DNA from: Euryarchaeota archaeon UBA33
GTDB taxonomy: Archaea > Thermoplasmatota > E2 > DHVEG-1
Reading direction: 5' to 3'
DNA: 23,028 bases
Assembly (NCBI GenBank): GCA_002506745.1
Contig: DAYE01000073.1
Coordinates: forward strand, 8,955 to 31,982
Under the pieces are notes generated by a model that saw only the letters and a list, made by a program, of their open reading frames with translations, searched no databases and was not told the origin of the DNA. Numbering within the stretch: the first letter of the stretch is position 1; the number at the start of each line of letters is the position of its first letter. The translations under genes were made by a program, and so were the position numbers. Shown in pieces: positions 1 to 6,859 of this stretch.

Positions 1-341
1 ATGCCAAGGTCGGTCGTAAGACCGGGGGAGATTTTCACGATACCAGGCTTGATCTTCCCAGTGATGACTCGGTATGCGACATCAATGTTTGCCTTTGCAA
101 GGGCGAAGAAAAACGGTCCGATGAGATAGACGACCAAAAGAGCCCAGCGAACTGGATTGAGCAGGCGATAATTGTTTTTTACCAAGACAGTCCGGGCAAT
201 GAACCCGACAATCAAAGAGAGTAGAATCCCAAAGACCAGTTCAATGGTACTCCACAGTCCGAGGAAATCCGATCCGCTGCCGGTCGTCAACAGGAGATAG
301 ATAAGAAAACATATCATGGTCGTGATTACAAATGCTCTCAT
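1..341 (-). CDS. mnhE: Na+/H+ antiporter subunit E (MrpE/MnhE), partial, 3' end beyond window
   Basis: This is the 5' portion (113 codons) of a minus-strand gene that runs off the left edge. It starts at ATG 339-341, read as MRAFVITTMI. The reading is two hydrophobic segments at about residues 3-20 and 31-50, a basic stretch (KNNYRLLNPVRW), a third hydrophobic segment, then AKANIDVAYRVITGKIKPG and IVKISPGLTTDLG. The order 'short membrane N-terminus, aNidVa, kirPGIv, sdLg' is the signature of MrpE/MnhE, a small membrane subunit of the multi-subunit Na+(or K+)/H+ antiporter complex. The family is about 160 residues, so roughly 45 residues are missing, including the expected LANSITLTPGT-like motif. 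The other mrp subunits should follow immediately to the left of the window. A TATA-like element at 371-378 leaves a leader of only a few bases. The family call is from memory of the motifs and is fairly secure; the complex type is inferred. Confidence 0.82.
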   Translation of the reverse strand, partial: MRAFVITTMICFLIYLLLTTGSGSDFLGLWSTIELVFGILLSLIVGFIARTVLVKNNYRLLNPVRWALLVVYLIGPFFFALAKANIDVAYRVITGKIKPGIVKISPGLTTDLG

Positions 342-370
342 CGTGAACCCCCACACCGATTCTGTTATCG

Positions 371-378
371 TTTATATG
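371..378 (-). promoter_or_regulatory. TATA box for the mnhE-like gene
   Basis: On the minus strand the sequence reads CCATATAAACG. The first T of TATAAA lies 35 bp from the ATG at 341. With archaeal spacing of about 25-27 bp from box centre to transcription start, the leader would be about 5 nt. The G-run just before the ATG would then lie largely outside the transcript. Confidence 0.5.
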
Positions 379-420
379 GTAACATTGACTGTTGTTAAAA
401 ACTTACGGTTCATGTAAAGA

Positions 421-433
421 AAAAAATATATGA
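421..433 (+). promoter_or_regulatory. Possible TATA box for the thyX operon
   Basis: An A/T-rich element (AAAAAATATATGA) lies upstream of thyX and would give a leader of about 45 nt. A second candidate, CACTTAAACAG at about 459-469, would give a leader of less than 10 nt. I cannot choose between them from sequence alone. Confidence 0.35.
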
Positions 434-499
434 AAAAGAAAAAAGAGTAATATCAAAACACTTAAACAGTTTATGAGATAAGGGATATGGGAAACCTGT

Positions 500-1159
500 A
501 TGCATGTGAAACTGATTGGGTATACCTCGGACCCAGAAAAGCTACCAGCGATGGCTGCCACGTTGACCCATAGCAAAACAAAACCAGAGGATCTTCAGAA
601 CCTGCCGATAAAAAAACAGGCAGCGATTTTAGAGCAGGTTCTAAAACTTGGGCATACCAGTGTCATCGAGCATGTCTCTTTTACGTTCGCAATCAGTGAT
701 GTGAGCAGGTCGCTTACCCATCAGCTCGTGCGGCATCGCATCGCGAGTTACTCTCAGCAAAGCCAGCGCTATGTCAACCTGAATGAACCGAACTATGTGA
801 TCCCGCCGTCGATATCCAACAATAAGAAGACAAAGGATGCATATGAGAAAACCATGCAGGTTATTTGGGAACATTATAATAAATTACTCGAGTTGGACAT
901 TCCAGCGGAAGACGCCAGGTACGTCCTTCCGAATGCGACATGTACGAATATCATGGTGACGATGAACGCACGATCGTTACTTAATTTCTTTGAGCTGCGC
1001 TGTTGTCTGCATGCACAATGGGAAATCCGTATGCTTGCAAATAAGATGCTTCAGGAGGTAAAGAAGGTCGCTCCGACGATCTTCCATACTGCAGGCCCGA
1101 CGTGTAAAACAAAAGGATTCTGCCCTGAGAAGAAAAAAGATTGCCCACTTTATCCGTAG
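500..1159 (+). CDS. thyX: Flavin-dependent thymidylate synthase ThyX
   Basis: ThyX makes dTMP from dUMP using methylene-tetrahydrofolate (or an archaeal pterin equivalent) as carbon donor and NAD(P)H with FAD as reductant. It acts as a cytosolic homotetramer. At 219 residues the protein has normal family length. The ThyX signature RHRxxSxxxxSQRY is intact at residues 78-91 (RHRIASYSQQSQRY). Also present are the N-terminal beta strand (MHVKLIGYTSDPE), GHTSVIEH at 51-58, the C-terminal nucleotide-binding block around R140 (ARYVLPNA) and NARSLLNFFELR at 156-167. The tail after residue 200 is Cys-rich (C202, C208, C215), as in many ThyX proteins of anaerobes. The ATG at 500 fits the family N-terminus, and no upstream in-frame start is preferable. 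The riboflavin-pathway reductase begins 10 bases downstream of the stop, so the two are almost certainly cotranscribed. Function is secure. Confidence 0.97.
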   Translation: MHVKLIGYTSDPEKLPAMAATLTHSKTKPEDLQNLPIKKQAAILEQVLKLGHTSVIEHVSFTFAISDVSRSLTHQLVRHRIASYSQQSQRYVNLNEPNYVIPPSISNNKKTKDAYEKTMQVIWEHYNKLLELDIPAEDARYVLPNATCTNIMVTMNARSLLNFFELRCCLHAQWEIRMLANKMLQEVKKVAPTIFHTAGPTCKTKGFCPEKKKDCPLYP

Positions 1160-1168
1160 TGAGATGAA

Positions 1169-1819
1169 ATGAAACGACCCCATGTCACCATCAATTGTGC
1201 GATGTCGGTTGACGGAAAAATCGCCTCACCGACACGAAAACAAATGAGGATCTCTTCTGAGGAAGATATACAGCGGATGTACCGACTGCGCAATGAGTCT
1301 GATGCGGTGCTGGTTGGGATTGGAACGATTCTTGCAGATGACCCGAAACTTACGGTGAAAGAATCCTACGTTCAACACCCGAAACAGCCGCTTCGGGTTA
1401 TCCTGGATAGCAAAGGCAGAACACCACCGCATGCGTTGGCATTAAACACGGTGTCAAAAACCCTGATCATTACCGCAAAAGGACAGAAAAAAACATATGA
1501 CGGGCCTCATATCGAGGTTGTGGAATGCACGACTGATACAGATGGAGTGATCGATGTGAACTATGCGCTGGATCTCCTATATCAAAAGGGTGTTCGGAAT
1601 CTTCTGGTGGAAGGAGGCGGTACCGTCATCTGGAAGTTCCTTAAGAACAAAGTCGTTGATGACATCTTTATCTTCATCGGATCCTGTATTATCGGGGGGA
1701 AGGATACACCGACGGTTGCTGACGGAGAAGGAATCAGGAAAGGAGAAGAAATCCCGCTGAAGATTGTTGAGGTAAAACAAGTCGGATCTGGTGTGCTGAT
1801 CCATTATCAATCTCTATGA
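1169..1819 (+). CDS. arfC: 2,5-diamino-6-ribosylamino-4(3H)-pyrimidinone 5'-phosphate reductase (archaeal riboflavin pathway)
   Basis: This is a RibD C-terminal-type (DHFR-like fold) NAD(P)H-dependent reductase. It converts the ribosylamino side chain of the pyrimidinone phosphate to ribitylamino, an early step to riboflavin, F420 side-chain precursors and FAD. At 216 residues it matches the stand-alone archaeal/fungal form (MJ0671, Rib7) and lacks the bacterial RibD deaminase half. Diagnostic blocks are NCAMSVDGKIA (9-19), DAVLVGIGTILADDP (45-59), LLVEGGGT (145-152) and IIGGKDTPT (174-182). The start is ATG 1169, nine bases after the thyX stop, with GTGAG as a weak ribosome-binding match. 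A T7 tract follows shortly after the stop. I use arfC because I recall it as the name of the Methanocaldococcus enzyme; some annotations call it ribD2 or rib7. Function is confident, the symbol less so. Confidence 0.92.
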   Translation: MKRPHVTINCAMSVDGKIASPTRKQMRISSEEDIQRMYRLRNESDAVLVGIGTILADDPKLTVKESYVQHPKQPLRVILDSKGRTPPHALALNTVSKTLIITAKGQKKTYDGPHIEVVECTTDTDGVIDVNYALDLLYQKGVRNLLVEGGGTVIWKFLKNKVVDDIFIFIGSCIIGGKDTPTVADGEGIRKGEEIPLKIVEVKQVGSGVLIHYQSL

Positions 1820-1829
1820 CCAGGAATCA

Positions 1830-1836
1830 TTTTTTT
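1830..1836 (+). terminator. T-tract, probable terminator of thyX-arfC
   Basis: Seven consecutive T residues lie 10 bases after the arfC stop codon, followed by CTTAATG. Archaeal RNA polymerase commonly terminates at U-tracts without a hairpin, and no further plus-strand gene starts for over 400 bp. Confidence 0.45.
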
Positions 1837-2033
1837 CTTAATGTTCATTGTTAAAAATTGGACGAAATGGTTTTTTACCAGTCTATTTTAGACATTTGAC
1901 CAAATTTCCCTACATAACCTTTATTATCCAAGGTATCCCTTCCAACCTCATGGGGAATTTATGAAGTTGTGGCATCAACGGGGGTAAGACGATAAAAATT
2001 TTAAGCGACTCTGGATTGGATTGTGGAAAAACG

Positions 2034-2053
2034 TTTGTCTTGCCAAAGACAAA
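2034..2053 (+). other. Perfect 8-bp hairpin (TTTGTCTT-GCCA-AAGACAAA)
   Basis: TTTGTCTT at 2034-2041 pairs exactly with AAGACAAA at 2046-2053 around a four-base loop. A T6 run follows a few bases later (GAAGTTTTTTAAG). It could be part of a terminator or of a small transcript, or be coincidental in A/T-rich DNA. No neighbouring gene ends close enough to claim it as its terminator. Confidence 0.35.
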
Positions 2054-2222
2054 ACTGAAGTTTTTTAAGATTTCTTTTTTCCCATTCCTCCTCCTTCTCC
2101 TTATCAGTTGGGATATCGGCCTTAGATACCCGCAACTGAGTTATTCTATGTCCAGGTCGTATTCGCTTCCTTAACAAATCTAATAAATCGTGTTACCCTC
2201 CCTGTGCCATAACCATCGATAG

Positions 2223-2236
2223 GAAATTATATATGG
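2223..2236 (+). promoter_or_regulatory. TATA box of the C25 peptidase gene
   Basis: GAAATTATATATGG is a strong archaeal TATA-type element. Its centre is about 44 bp from the ATG at 2273. The predicted transcription start near 2255 leaves room in the leader for the ribosome-binding site GGAAAAGGAG at 2261-2270. This distinguishes it from the short-leader promoters elsewhere in the window. Confidence 0.55.
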
Positions 2237-2272
2237 AATAACTGCATGACATTTTCTTGAGGAAAAGGAGTC

Positions 2273-4237
2273 ATGAAGATAACCGTGTTTTTTATCATAG
2301 GACTTCTGGTCGCAAGCAGCGTTATCGTCACTGGCCTATCAAATGAAGAACACATGCAGACAGATACCTTGTCTCTTTCATTTCATGAACCCTCTATCAT
2401 TTCGAATGGATCAAGCTTTACGGTGCTCATGAAAGGCGCACCAGCATGTTTGTACCAACCAGGAAAACCTGTTCTTCCGATGTACACCACAACACTCCAA
2501 CTTCCGTTTGGATCAATAATTAAAGATGTCGCCATCCATTTTGATGACGTAGAAACACTACCTCTCCAGGAGAAAATCACCCTAGCTCCGTATCCTTTTA
2601 TCCAAGGAACCTATCGGAAACCTTCCGTCCCAACGATGACAGCAGAGTATGAGACCACCGATTGGTACCCCTGCCAATGGACCGCCTATTTTACAGGTGG
2701 CGGATTGAATCAAAACAGTGAACATGTGACATTTTTGACGGTAAGGGTATTCCCAGTTCGGTACAACCAAGCAACCGATACATTAGTGTATCTTGACTCC
2801 TGCGATATTACTATTACCTACGAACCACCAACATCATCCCCGTTTCCAAGTCAAGCAAAAAACGATCTTGTCATTATCTGTCCTTTACAGTTTGTTCTGC
2901 CGTTACGTCCATTAGTAGAACATAAGAATATGATTGGCGTTCGCACCCAGCTTATCACCTTAGCAGAGATTTATCGTTCCTATCCTGGACATGACAGACC
3001 AGAACAAATCAAGTATTTTATCAAGGATGCCATGGAGACCTGGGGAACGACCTATGTGTTGCTGGTCGGTGGTCTGAGATCCCATCTAGCCGGTAAACCA
3101 CGGGACGACATAAACACGGGAACACGTGATTGGTATCTTCCCGTACGATATACGAATCTTTGGGATGATGCGGCCATCTACGACCCAGGATTTATCAGCG
3201 ATTTGTATTATGCTGATATTTATGATAGCCAAGGGAGTTTTTGTTCATGGGATTCTTGTAACGATAGGGTATATGGCGGATGGTCACATACGAAACTTGG
3301 ACCCCCGAACTATCCTCTTGATGAAATTGATTTTTATCCGGATGTCTATCTGGGAAGACTCCCCTGTCGGAATATCGCTGAAGTACACAGCATCGTAAAA
3401 AAGATTATCGACTATGAAAAAACACCTGCGGACCCCTCGTGGTTTAAGAAAATGGTGGTCGTTGGAGGAGACCCCTACGATGATCCAGGAACAAATTATC
3501 GGGAAGGAGAACTAATCGGCGAAAAAGCAGTATCGTATATGTCTGGGTTTGAAGCAAGGAAGTTGTTTTCGTCGAACAAGGATACAAATCCTGATGACAC
3601 CCCGTTATCACAAAATATTATCAGAGAAATCAATGAAGGGTGCGGGTTTTTGTTCTTTGATGGGCATGGGGGACCATCCTGGTGGAATACCTACTGGCCA
3701 GGTGAATTTGGTTCCTTGATTCAAAACGGGGGGCTGTCGATCTATCAATTACCACAGTTGCAGAATGGTGAGAAGCTGCCGATCTGCATTGTCGGAGGCT
3801 GTCATAACAATCAGTTCAATGTTTCTTTGTTGACGACGATAACCGATCTGCGCAATAGACACTTCATGTGGTCCAATGGGGTTCCGATCCCAGAGTGCTG
3901 GGGCTGGAGCCTTACCGTAAAACCGAATGGAGGAGCGATCGCCGCCATTGGAAACACAGGTCTTGGGTACGAGGCTGGTGGAGAACTCGGGGATCTGAAT
4001 GGAGATGGTATCAATGAGCCTGATTGTGTCGAGTCGCTCTGCGGATATCTCGAGACGCAATTTTTCAAAGGATATCAAGTGGACCATATTGACATCTTAG
4101 GGAAAAATTGGTGTTATTCCATCGCTGAGTATCTTCGCATCTACCCAGGGATGACGAAGTGGAGTGATGCAAAAACCCTTGAACAATGGGTGTTGTTCGG
4201 TGATCCGAGCCTGAAGATCGGCGGGTACACCTCGTAG
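2273..4237 (+). CDS. Secreted C25-family (gingipain-like) cysteine peptidase
   Basis: A 654-residue protein with a signal peptide: lysine at 2, hydrophobic core about 4-20, likely cleavage near residues 21-25. About 60-185 is a propeptide-like beta domain with YQPGKPVLPMY, a hallmark of C25 N-terminal regions. About 198-650 is the Peptidase_C25 domain. The catalytic pair is readable: His465 in FFDGHGGPSWWN and Cys510 in CIVGGCHNNQFN. The end carries EQWVLFGDPSLKIGG, the usual close of the caspase-like core. After the Cys there is a calcium-loop-like DLNGDGINEPD (574-584). It should act outside the cell on proteins, but Arg or Lys specificity cannot be read. I see no C-terminal membrane anchor, sorting motif or immunoglobulin-like tail, so the enzyme is probably freely released. 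GGAAAAGGAG ends two bases ahead of the ATG. It converges on an Lrp-type regulator with a 4-bp gap. Confidence 0.9.
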   Translation: MKITVFFIIGLLVASSVIVTGLSNEEHMQTDTLSLSFHEPSIISNGSSFTVLMKGAPACLYQPGKPVLPMYTTTLQLPFGSIIKDVAIHFDDVETLPLQEKITLAPYPFIQGTYRKPSVPTMTAEYETTDWYPCQWTAYFTGGGLNQNSEHVTFLTVRVFPVRYNQATDTLVYLDSCDITITYEPPTSSPFPSQAKNDLVIICPLQFVLPLRPLVEHKNMIGVRTQLITLAEIYRSYPGHDRPEQIKYFIKDAMETWGTTYVLLVGGLRSHLAGKPRDDINTGTRDWYLPVRYTNLWDDAAIYDPGFISDLYYADIYDSQGSFCSWDSCNDRVYGGWSHTKLGPPNYPLDEIDFYPDVYLGRLPCRNIAEVHSIVKKIIDYEKTPADPSWFKKMVVVGGDPYDDPGTNYREGELIGEKAVSYMSGFEARKLFSSNKDTNPDDTPLSQNIIREINEGCGFLFFDGHGGPSWWNTYWPGEFGSLIQNGGLSIYQLPQLQNGEKLPICIVGGCHNNQFNVSLLTTITDLRNRHFMWSNGVPIPECWGWSLTVKPNGGAIAAIGNTGLGYEAGGELGDLNGDGINEPDCVESLCGYLETQFFKGYQVDHIDILGKNWCYSIAEYLRIYPGMTKWSDAKTLEQWVLFGDPSLKIGGYTS

Positions 4238-4241
4238 TATT

Positions 4242-5210
4242 TCACGCTTCAGGCATGTAGTTCATTTTATGCAGCTTTGCCGCATACACGTATTTGTATT
4301 TCTTTATCACGTCAGGGAATTTGTTGATCAAGTCTTTCATGATCTCATGGAATTGTTCTAAGCTATGCACGTGATACTCCAGTTCAAGATCAGATATCCC
4401 GACTGATTTATCGATCCTTACAAGATACGGGTTGGTCTTTGCATAGTTGATGATCTTGCCTCGTTGTCGATAATCCTTTAGATCAATATCTGCTTTGAAG
4501 AATTGATAACCGAGTTTTCCCAGGTCCATATCAGATCGAAACCCCTGGATAACACCGGTTTTCATGAGCTTCTTGATCCGATAGTTCACGACTGCAACCG
4601 TGGTATCGAGTCGCTTCGCGATTTCTTTGACCGGCATGCGTGCGTGAGGCGCTATCAATCGGAGGAGCTTAAAATCCAGTTCGTCAATTATCACCTGGGC
4701 GCCCCCACCAGTAATTTCGAATTTTGTTCGATCTGATTTTTTTATATCTTCGAGAAGGTACGAATGACGATAGGAGTATAACTGGATATAAACTGAGAAT
4801 TGCTGCTCCAGGAAATAATCTCGAAACTGCTTCAGTGTCTCTTCCCAGAACGAGTAAAAATCATTGATGTCTTTTACCCACATGATCAACGTAAGGTCAA
4901 ATCGTCCTTCAGCAGAGATCGTCCACCAGTTCAATTTCTGTTTCGTGAAATATTCGATGATTTCCTTTTCTTTCTGCTGTGTCATGTATTGATATACAAG
5001 GTAGATACGAAATGCGATATACCCAAGTTTGAATGCATCAATGACGGTGTAGAAGGTTTTTATAATCTCGTTTTCAATCAGTTTATTGACACGATACGCC
5101 ACCACTGTTTTTGAAAGCCCAACTTTGCTTCCTATTTTAGAAAATGATTGACGAGAATCAAGATCAAGCTGGTACAGAATCTCCCGGTCTTTCGAATCAA
5201 TTTTTACCAT
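4242..5210 (-). CDS. Tandem Lrp/AsnC-family transcriptional regulator (HTH-RAM-HTH-RAM)
   Basis: This 322-residue protein is about twice the usual Lrp length and contains two complete Lrp units. Unit 1 has a winged helix at about 5-52 (DSKDREILYQL, GLSKTVVAYRVNKLIENEII) and an AsnC ligand-binding/oligomerisation domain at about 64-150. A hydrophilic linker spans 152-172. Unit 2 has a winged helix at about 175-223 (IDELDFKLLRLI, DTTVAVVNYRIKKLMKTGVI) and a second AsnC domain at about 234-313. The two halves align in order but have diverged, so this is an old internal duplication and should behave as a built-in dimer. It probably binds DNA; ligand and targets are unknown. It is transcribed away from purF and converges on the C25 peptidase, so it is a candidate regulator of either. 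The siroheme decarboxylase relatives of Lrp (AhbA/B, NirDL) were considered, but their His/Arg-rich active-site motif is not seen. Confidence 0.88.
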   Translation of the reverse strand: MVKIDSKDREILYQLDLDSRQSFSKIGSKVGLSKTVVAYRVNKLIENEIIKTFYTVIDAFKLGYIAFRIYLVYQYMTQQKEKEIIEYFTKQKLNWWTISAEGRFDLTLIMWVKDINDFYSFWEETLKQFRDYFLEQQFSVYIQLYSYRHSYLLEDIKKSDRTKFEITGGGAQVIIDELDFKLLRLIAPHARMPVKEIAKRLDTTVAVVNYRIKKLMKTGVIQGFRSDMDLGKLGYQFFKADIDLKDYRQRGKIINYAKTNPYLVRIDKSVGISDLELEYHVHSLEQFHEIMKDLINKFPDVIKKYKYVYAAKLHKMNYMPEA

Positions 5211-5238
5211 AAACGCATGTTCGTAATCATAATTATAG

Positions 5239-5249
5239 TATAAAAATTT
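5239..5249 (-). promoter_or_regulatory. TATA box of the tandem Lrp gene
   Basis: The minus strand reads TTTTTATACTATAATT. The first T of TATACT lies 32 bases from the ATG at 5210, implying a leader of only a few bases. The surrounding run is A/T-rich, so the exact box could shift by a few bases. Confidence 0.45.
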
Positions 5250-5314
5250 TTAATTTCGTTCAAAATAATCAGATCATAATAAGACGAAAATAGAATATCT
5301 ATGCTAAGATGAAG

Positions 5315-5334
5315 GAGAAACCATTCGTTTTCTC
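5315..5334. other. Imperfect inverted repeat upstream of purF
   Basis: GAGAAAC (5315-5321), five bases, then GTTTTCTC (5327-5334). The arms match apart from one extra T. It lies about 43 bp upstream of the purF TATA box, a position where an archaeal activator could bind, but no regulator can be named. Confidence 0.25.
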
Positions 5335-5375
5335 GGGGAAAAAAAGCGATTCTCTGACAACGAGAACACAGAAAA

Positions 5376-5388
5376 CCTATAAATAAGG
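5376..5388 (+). promoter_or_regulatory. Promoter of purF (TATA box with upstream A-rich BRE-like bases)
   Basis: GAAAACCTATAAATAAGG contains a near-ideal TATAAATA at 5378-5385, preceded by GAAAACC in the BRE position. The distance from its first T to the ATG at 5411 is 33 bp, so the transcript should begin at or a few bases before the start codon. Confidence 0.65.
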
Positions 5389-5410
5389 TCTCTTTCATCA
5401 CGGTTTGCAC

Positions 5411-6844
5411 ATGTGTGGTATTATCGGTATTATCGGAGGACGGCCTGTCTCACATCTTATATATCATAGTTTATTTGCCATTCAACATAGAGGTCAATCA
5501 TCCGCAGGCATGCTTACCTATGATGGGAACATCCATGTCACAAAAGACTCAGGTCTCGTACGAGATGTATTTGACGAAGATAAAAAAATCAATAAACCAG
5601 GAAACATCGGCATCGGTCATACACGATATTCGACTGCGGGTATGGACGATGAAGAATCACTTAAAAAGAACGCACAGCCAGAATACCTAGTGAACCCTTT
5701 TTTAGCAGCAGTACACAACGGAAACATCTACAATTGCTCTGAACTCACGAACATCACCGGCAGAAAACCACGAACAGATTGCGATATCCAATGGCTCCTA
5801 CTCCCCATGGCTGACGAACTGTATAAAAAAGAGCTGAACCCGGAAGTCATTTTTTCTGCATGTGAACAGGTCATGAGAAAGGTAAAGGGAAGTTACTCGG
5901 TCATATATATCGCTGATTCAGGAGATAAACCATATCTTTTCGCCATGACCGACCCACGAAAAGTCCGACCACTTGCCCTTGGAAAATCAAATGGAACCTA
6001 TTGCCTCGCGTCGGAGACTCGAGTGTTTAAAAAAATAAATTTCGAGTACGTGAAAGATATCCCTGGTGGTTCTGTCATCGTCATCGACCCAAAGGGAACC
6101 ATCTACGAAAAACAGATCATCAAGAAACAGGAACTCCCCTGCATGTTTGAATTTGTCTATTTTGCAAAACCTGATTCACGTATAAACGGTAGGTCGATTC
6201 ACACTACACGTCAGGAAATCGGTCGTCTCCTCGCACAGGAGCAGCCAGCCAAAGCAGACCTTGTGATACCGGTCCCAGAATCAGGAAGACGATACGCTAT
6301 CGGGTACTCCCTTGAATCAGGAATCCCCCTTGATGAAGGAATCATGAAGGATAAAGATGAACGATCATTCATTCAACAGACACAGGAGCACCGAGAGAAA
6401 ATCGTCGAGGAAGGACTGTCGTTTCTCCACGCTGTCCTTGAGAATAAACGAGTCGTTTTAATAGATGATTCAATCGTCCGTGGAACCAATATGCGCAAAA
6501 TCATCCAAGGGATGAAAAGCGTTGGGGTAAAAGAAGTCCATGTAAGGATCGGATGCCCCCCGCTCATCGCACCATGTTATCTCGGTATCGATATGCGAAG
6601 CAAAAAAGAATTCATCGCACGAAACAGCGACGGGAACATCAAGGCATGGGAACTGATTGCTGAGGAAGTAGGAGCAGATTCTTTAGGATATATCAGCAGC
6701 AAGGGGCTGAAGAAAGCAATCGGATTTGACGTCTGTAAAGGTTGTATCGAGTTCCCAGACGGCTATCCCCCAGAAATGCGGGAAGATGTACAAAAACTCT
6801 TCAACAACGATAAAAAAGGGATGCGAGCATACGAGTGCATATAA
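5411..6844 (+). CDS. purF: Amidophosphoribosyltransferase PurF
   Basis: PurF catalyses the first committed step of purine synthesis, PRPP plus glutamine to phosphoribosylamine. I start at ATG 5411, not at the TTG six bases earlier, because the mature enzyme needs Cys as its first residue after Met removal and this start gives MCGIIGIIGG. The N-terminal Ntn glutaminase spans about 2-225 (HRGQSSAGM 27-34, GIGHTRYSTAG 67-77, HNGNIYN 102-108, TDCDIQ 122-127). The phosphoribosyltransferase half carries the PRPP loop VVLIDDSIVRGTN at 348-360. Four cysteines match the [4Fe-4S] ligand positions of the Bacillus-type enzyme: C244 (LPCMFEFVYFAKPDS), C389 (APCYLGID) and C442/C445 (CKGC). The loop usually written KNRYxGRTFI is divergent here (MKDKDERSFI, about 312-321). 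The length of 477 aa is normal. A small wHTH gene follows 15 bases later. Confidence 0.95.
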   Translation: MCGIIGIIGGRPVSHLIYHSLFAIQHRGQSSAGMLTYDGNIHVTKDSGLVRDVFDEDKKINKPGNIGIGHTRYSTAGMDDEESLKKNAQPEYLVNPFLAAVHNGNIYNCSELTNITGRKPRTDCDIQWLLLPMADELYKKELNPEVIFSACEQVMRKVKGSYSVIYIADSGDKPYLFAMTDPRKVRPLALGKSNGTYCLASETRVFKKINFEYVKDIPGGSVIVIDPKGTIYEKQIIKKQELPCMFEFVYFAKPDSRINGRSIHTTRQEIGRLLAQEQPAKADLVIPVPESGRRYAIGYSLESGIPLDEGIMKDKDERSFIQQTQEHREKIVEEGLSFLHAVLENKRVVLIDDSIVRGTNMRKIIQGMKSVGVKEVHVRIGCPPLIAPCYLGIDMRSKKEFIARNSDGNIKAWELIAEEVGADSLGYISSKGLKKAIGFDVCKGCIEFPDGYPPEMREDVQKLFNNDKKGMRAYECI

Positions 6845-6859
6845 CAACATGGTTATCGT

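Larger units (their letters stand above)
1820..2272. other. 453-bp intergenic region between arfC and the C25 peptidase
   Basis: No convincing protein-coding frame is visible on either strand. The region holds the T7 tract at 1830-1836, a perfect 8-bp stem with a GCCA loop at 2034-2053, a pyrimidine-rich stretch at about 2060-2105, and the promoter and ribosome-binding site of the peptidase gene at its right end. No tRNA fold or transposon end was recognised. Confidence 0.6.

Noticed and set aside
3749..4087. 112-codon minus-strand frame opposite the C25 peptidase
   Set aside because: It is fully antisense to the catalytic Cys region of the peptidase, with no recognisable motif and no start signals.
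4242..5210. Tandem Lrp protein as a fused siroheme decarboxylase (NirDL/AhbAB-like)
   Set aside because: The length fits, but the His/Arg/Tyr-rich active-site segment of those enzymes is absent, and no heme or d1-heme genes are nearby. A regulator is the simpler reading.
5405..5410. TTG start for purF, adding two residues before MCGIIG
   Set aside because: It would bury the catalytic N-terminal cysteine. The TATA spacing also favours a transcript beginning at or near ATG 5411.
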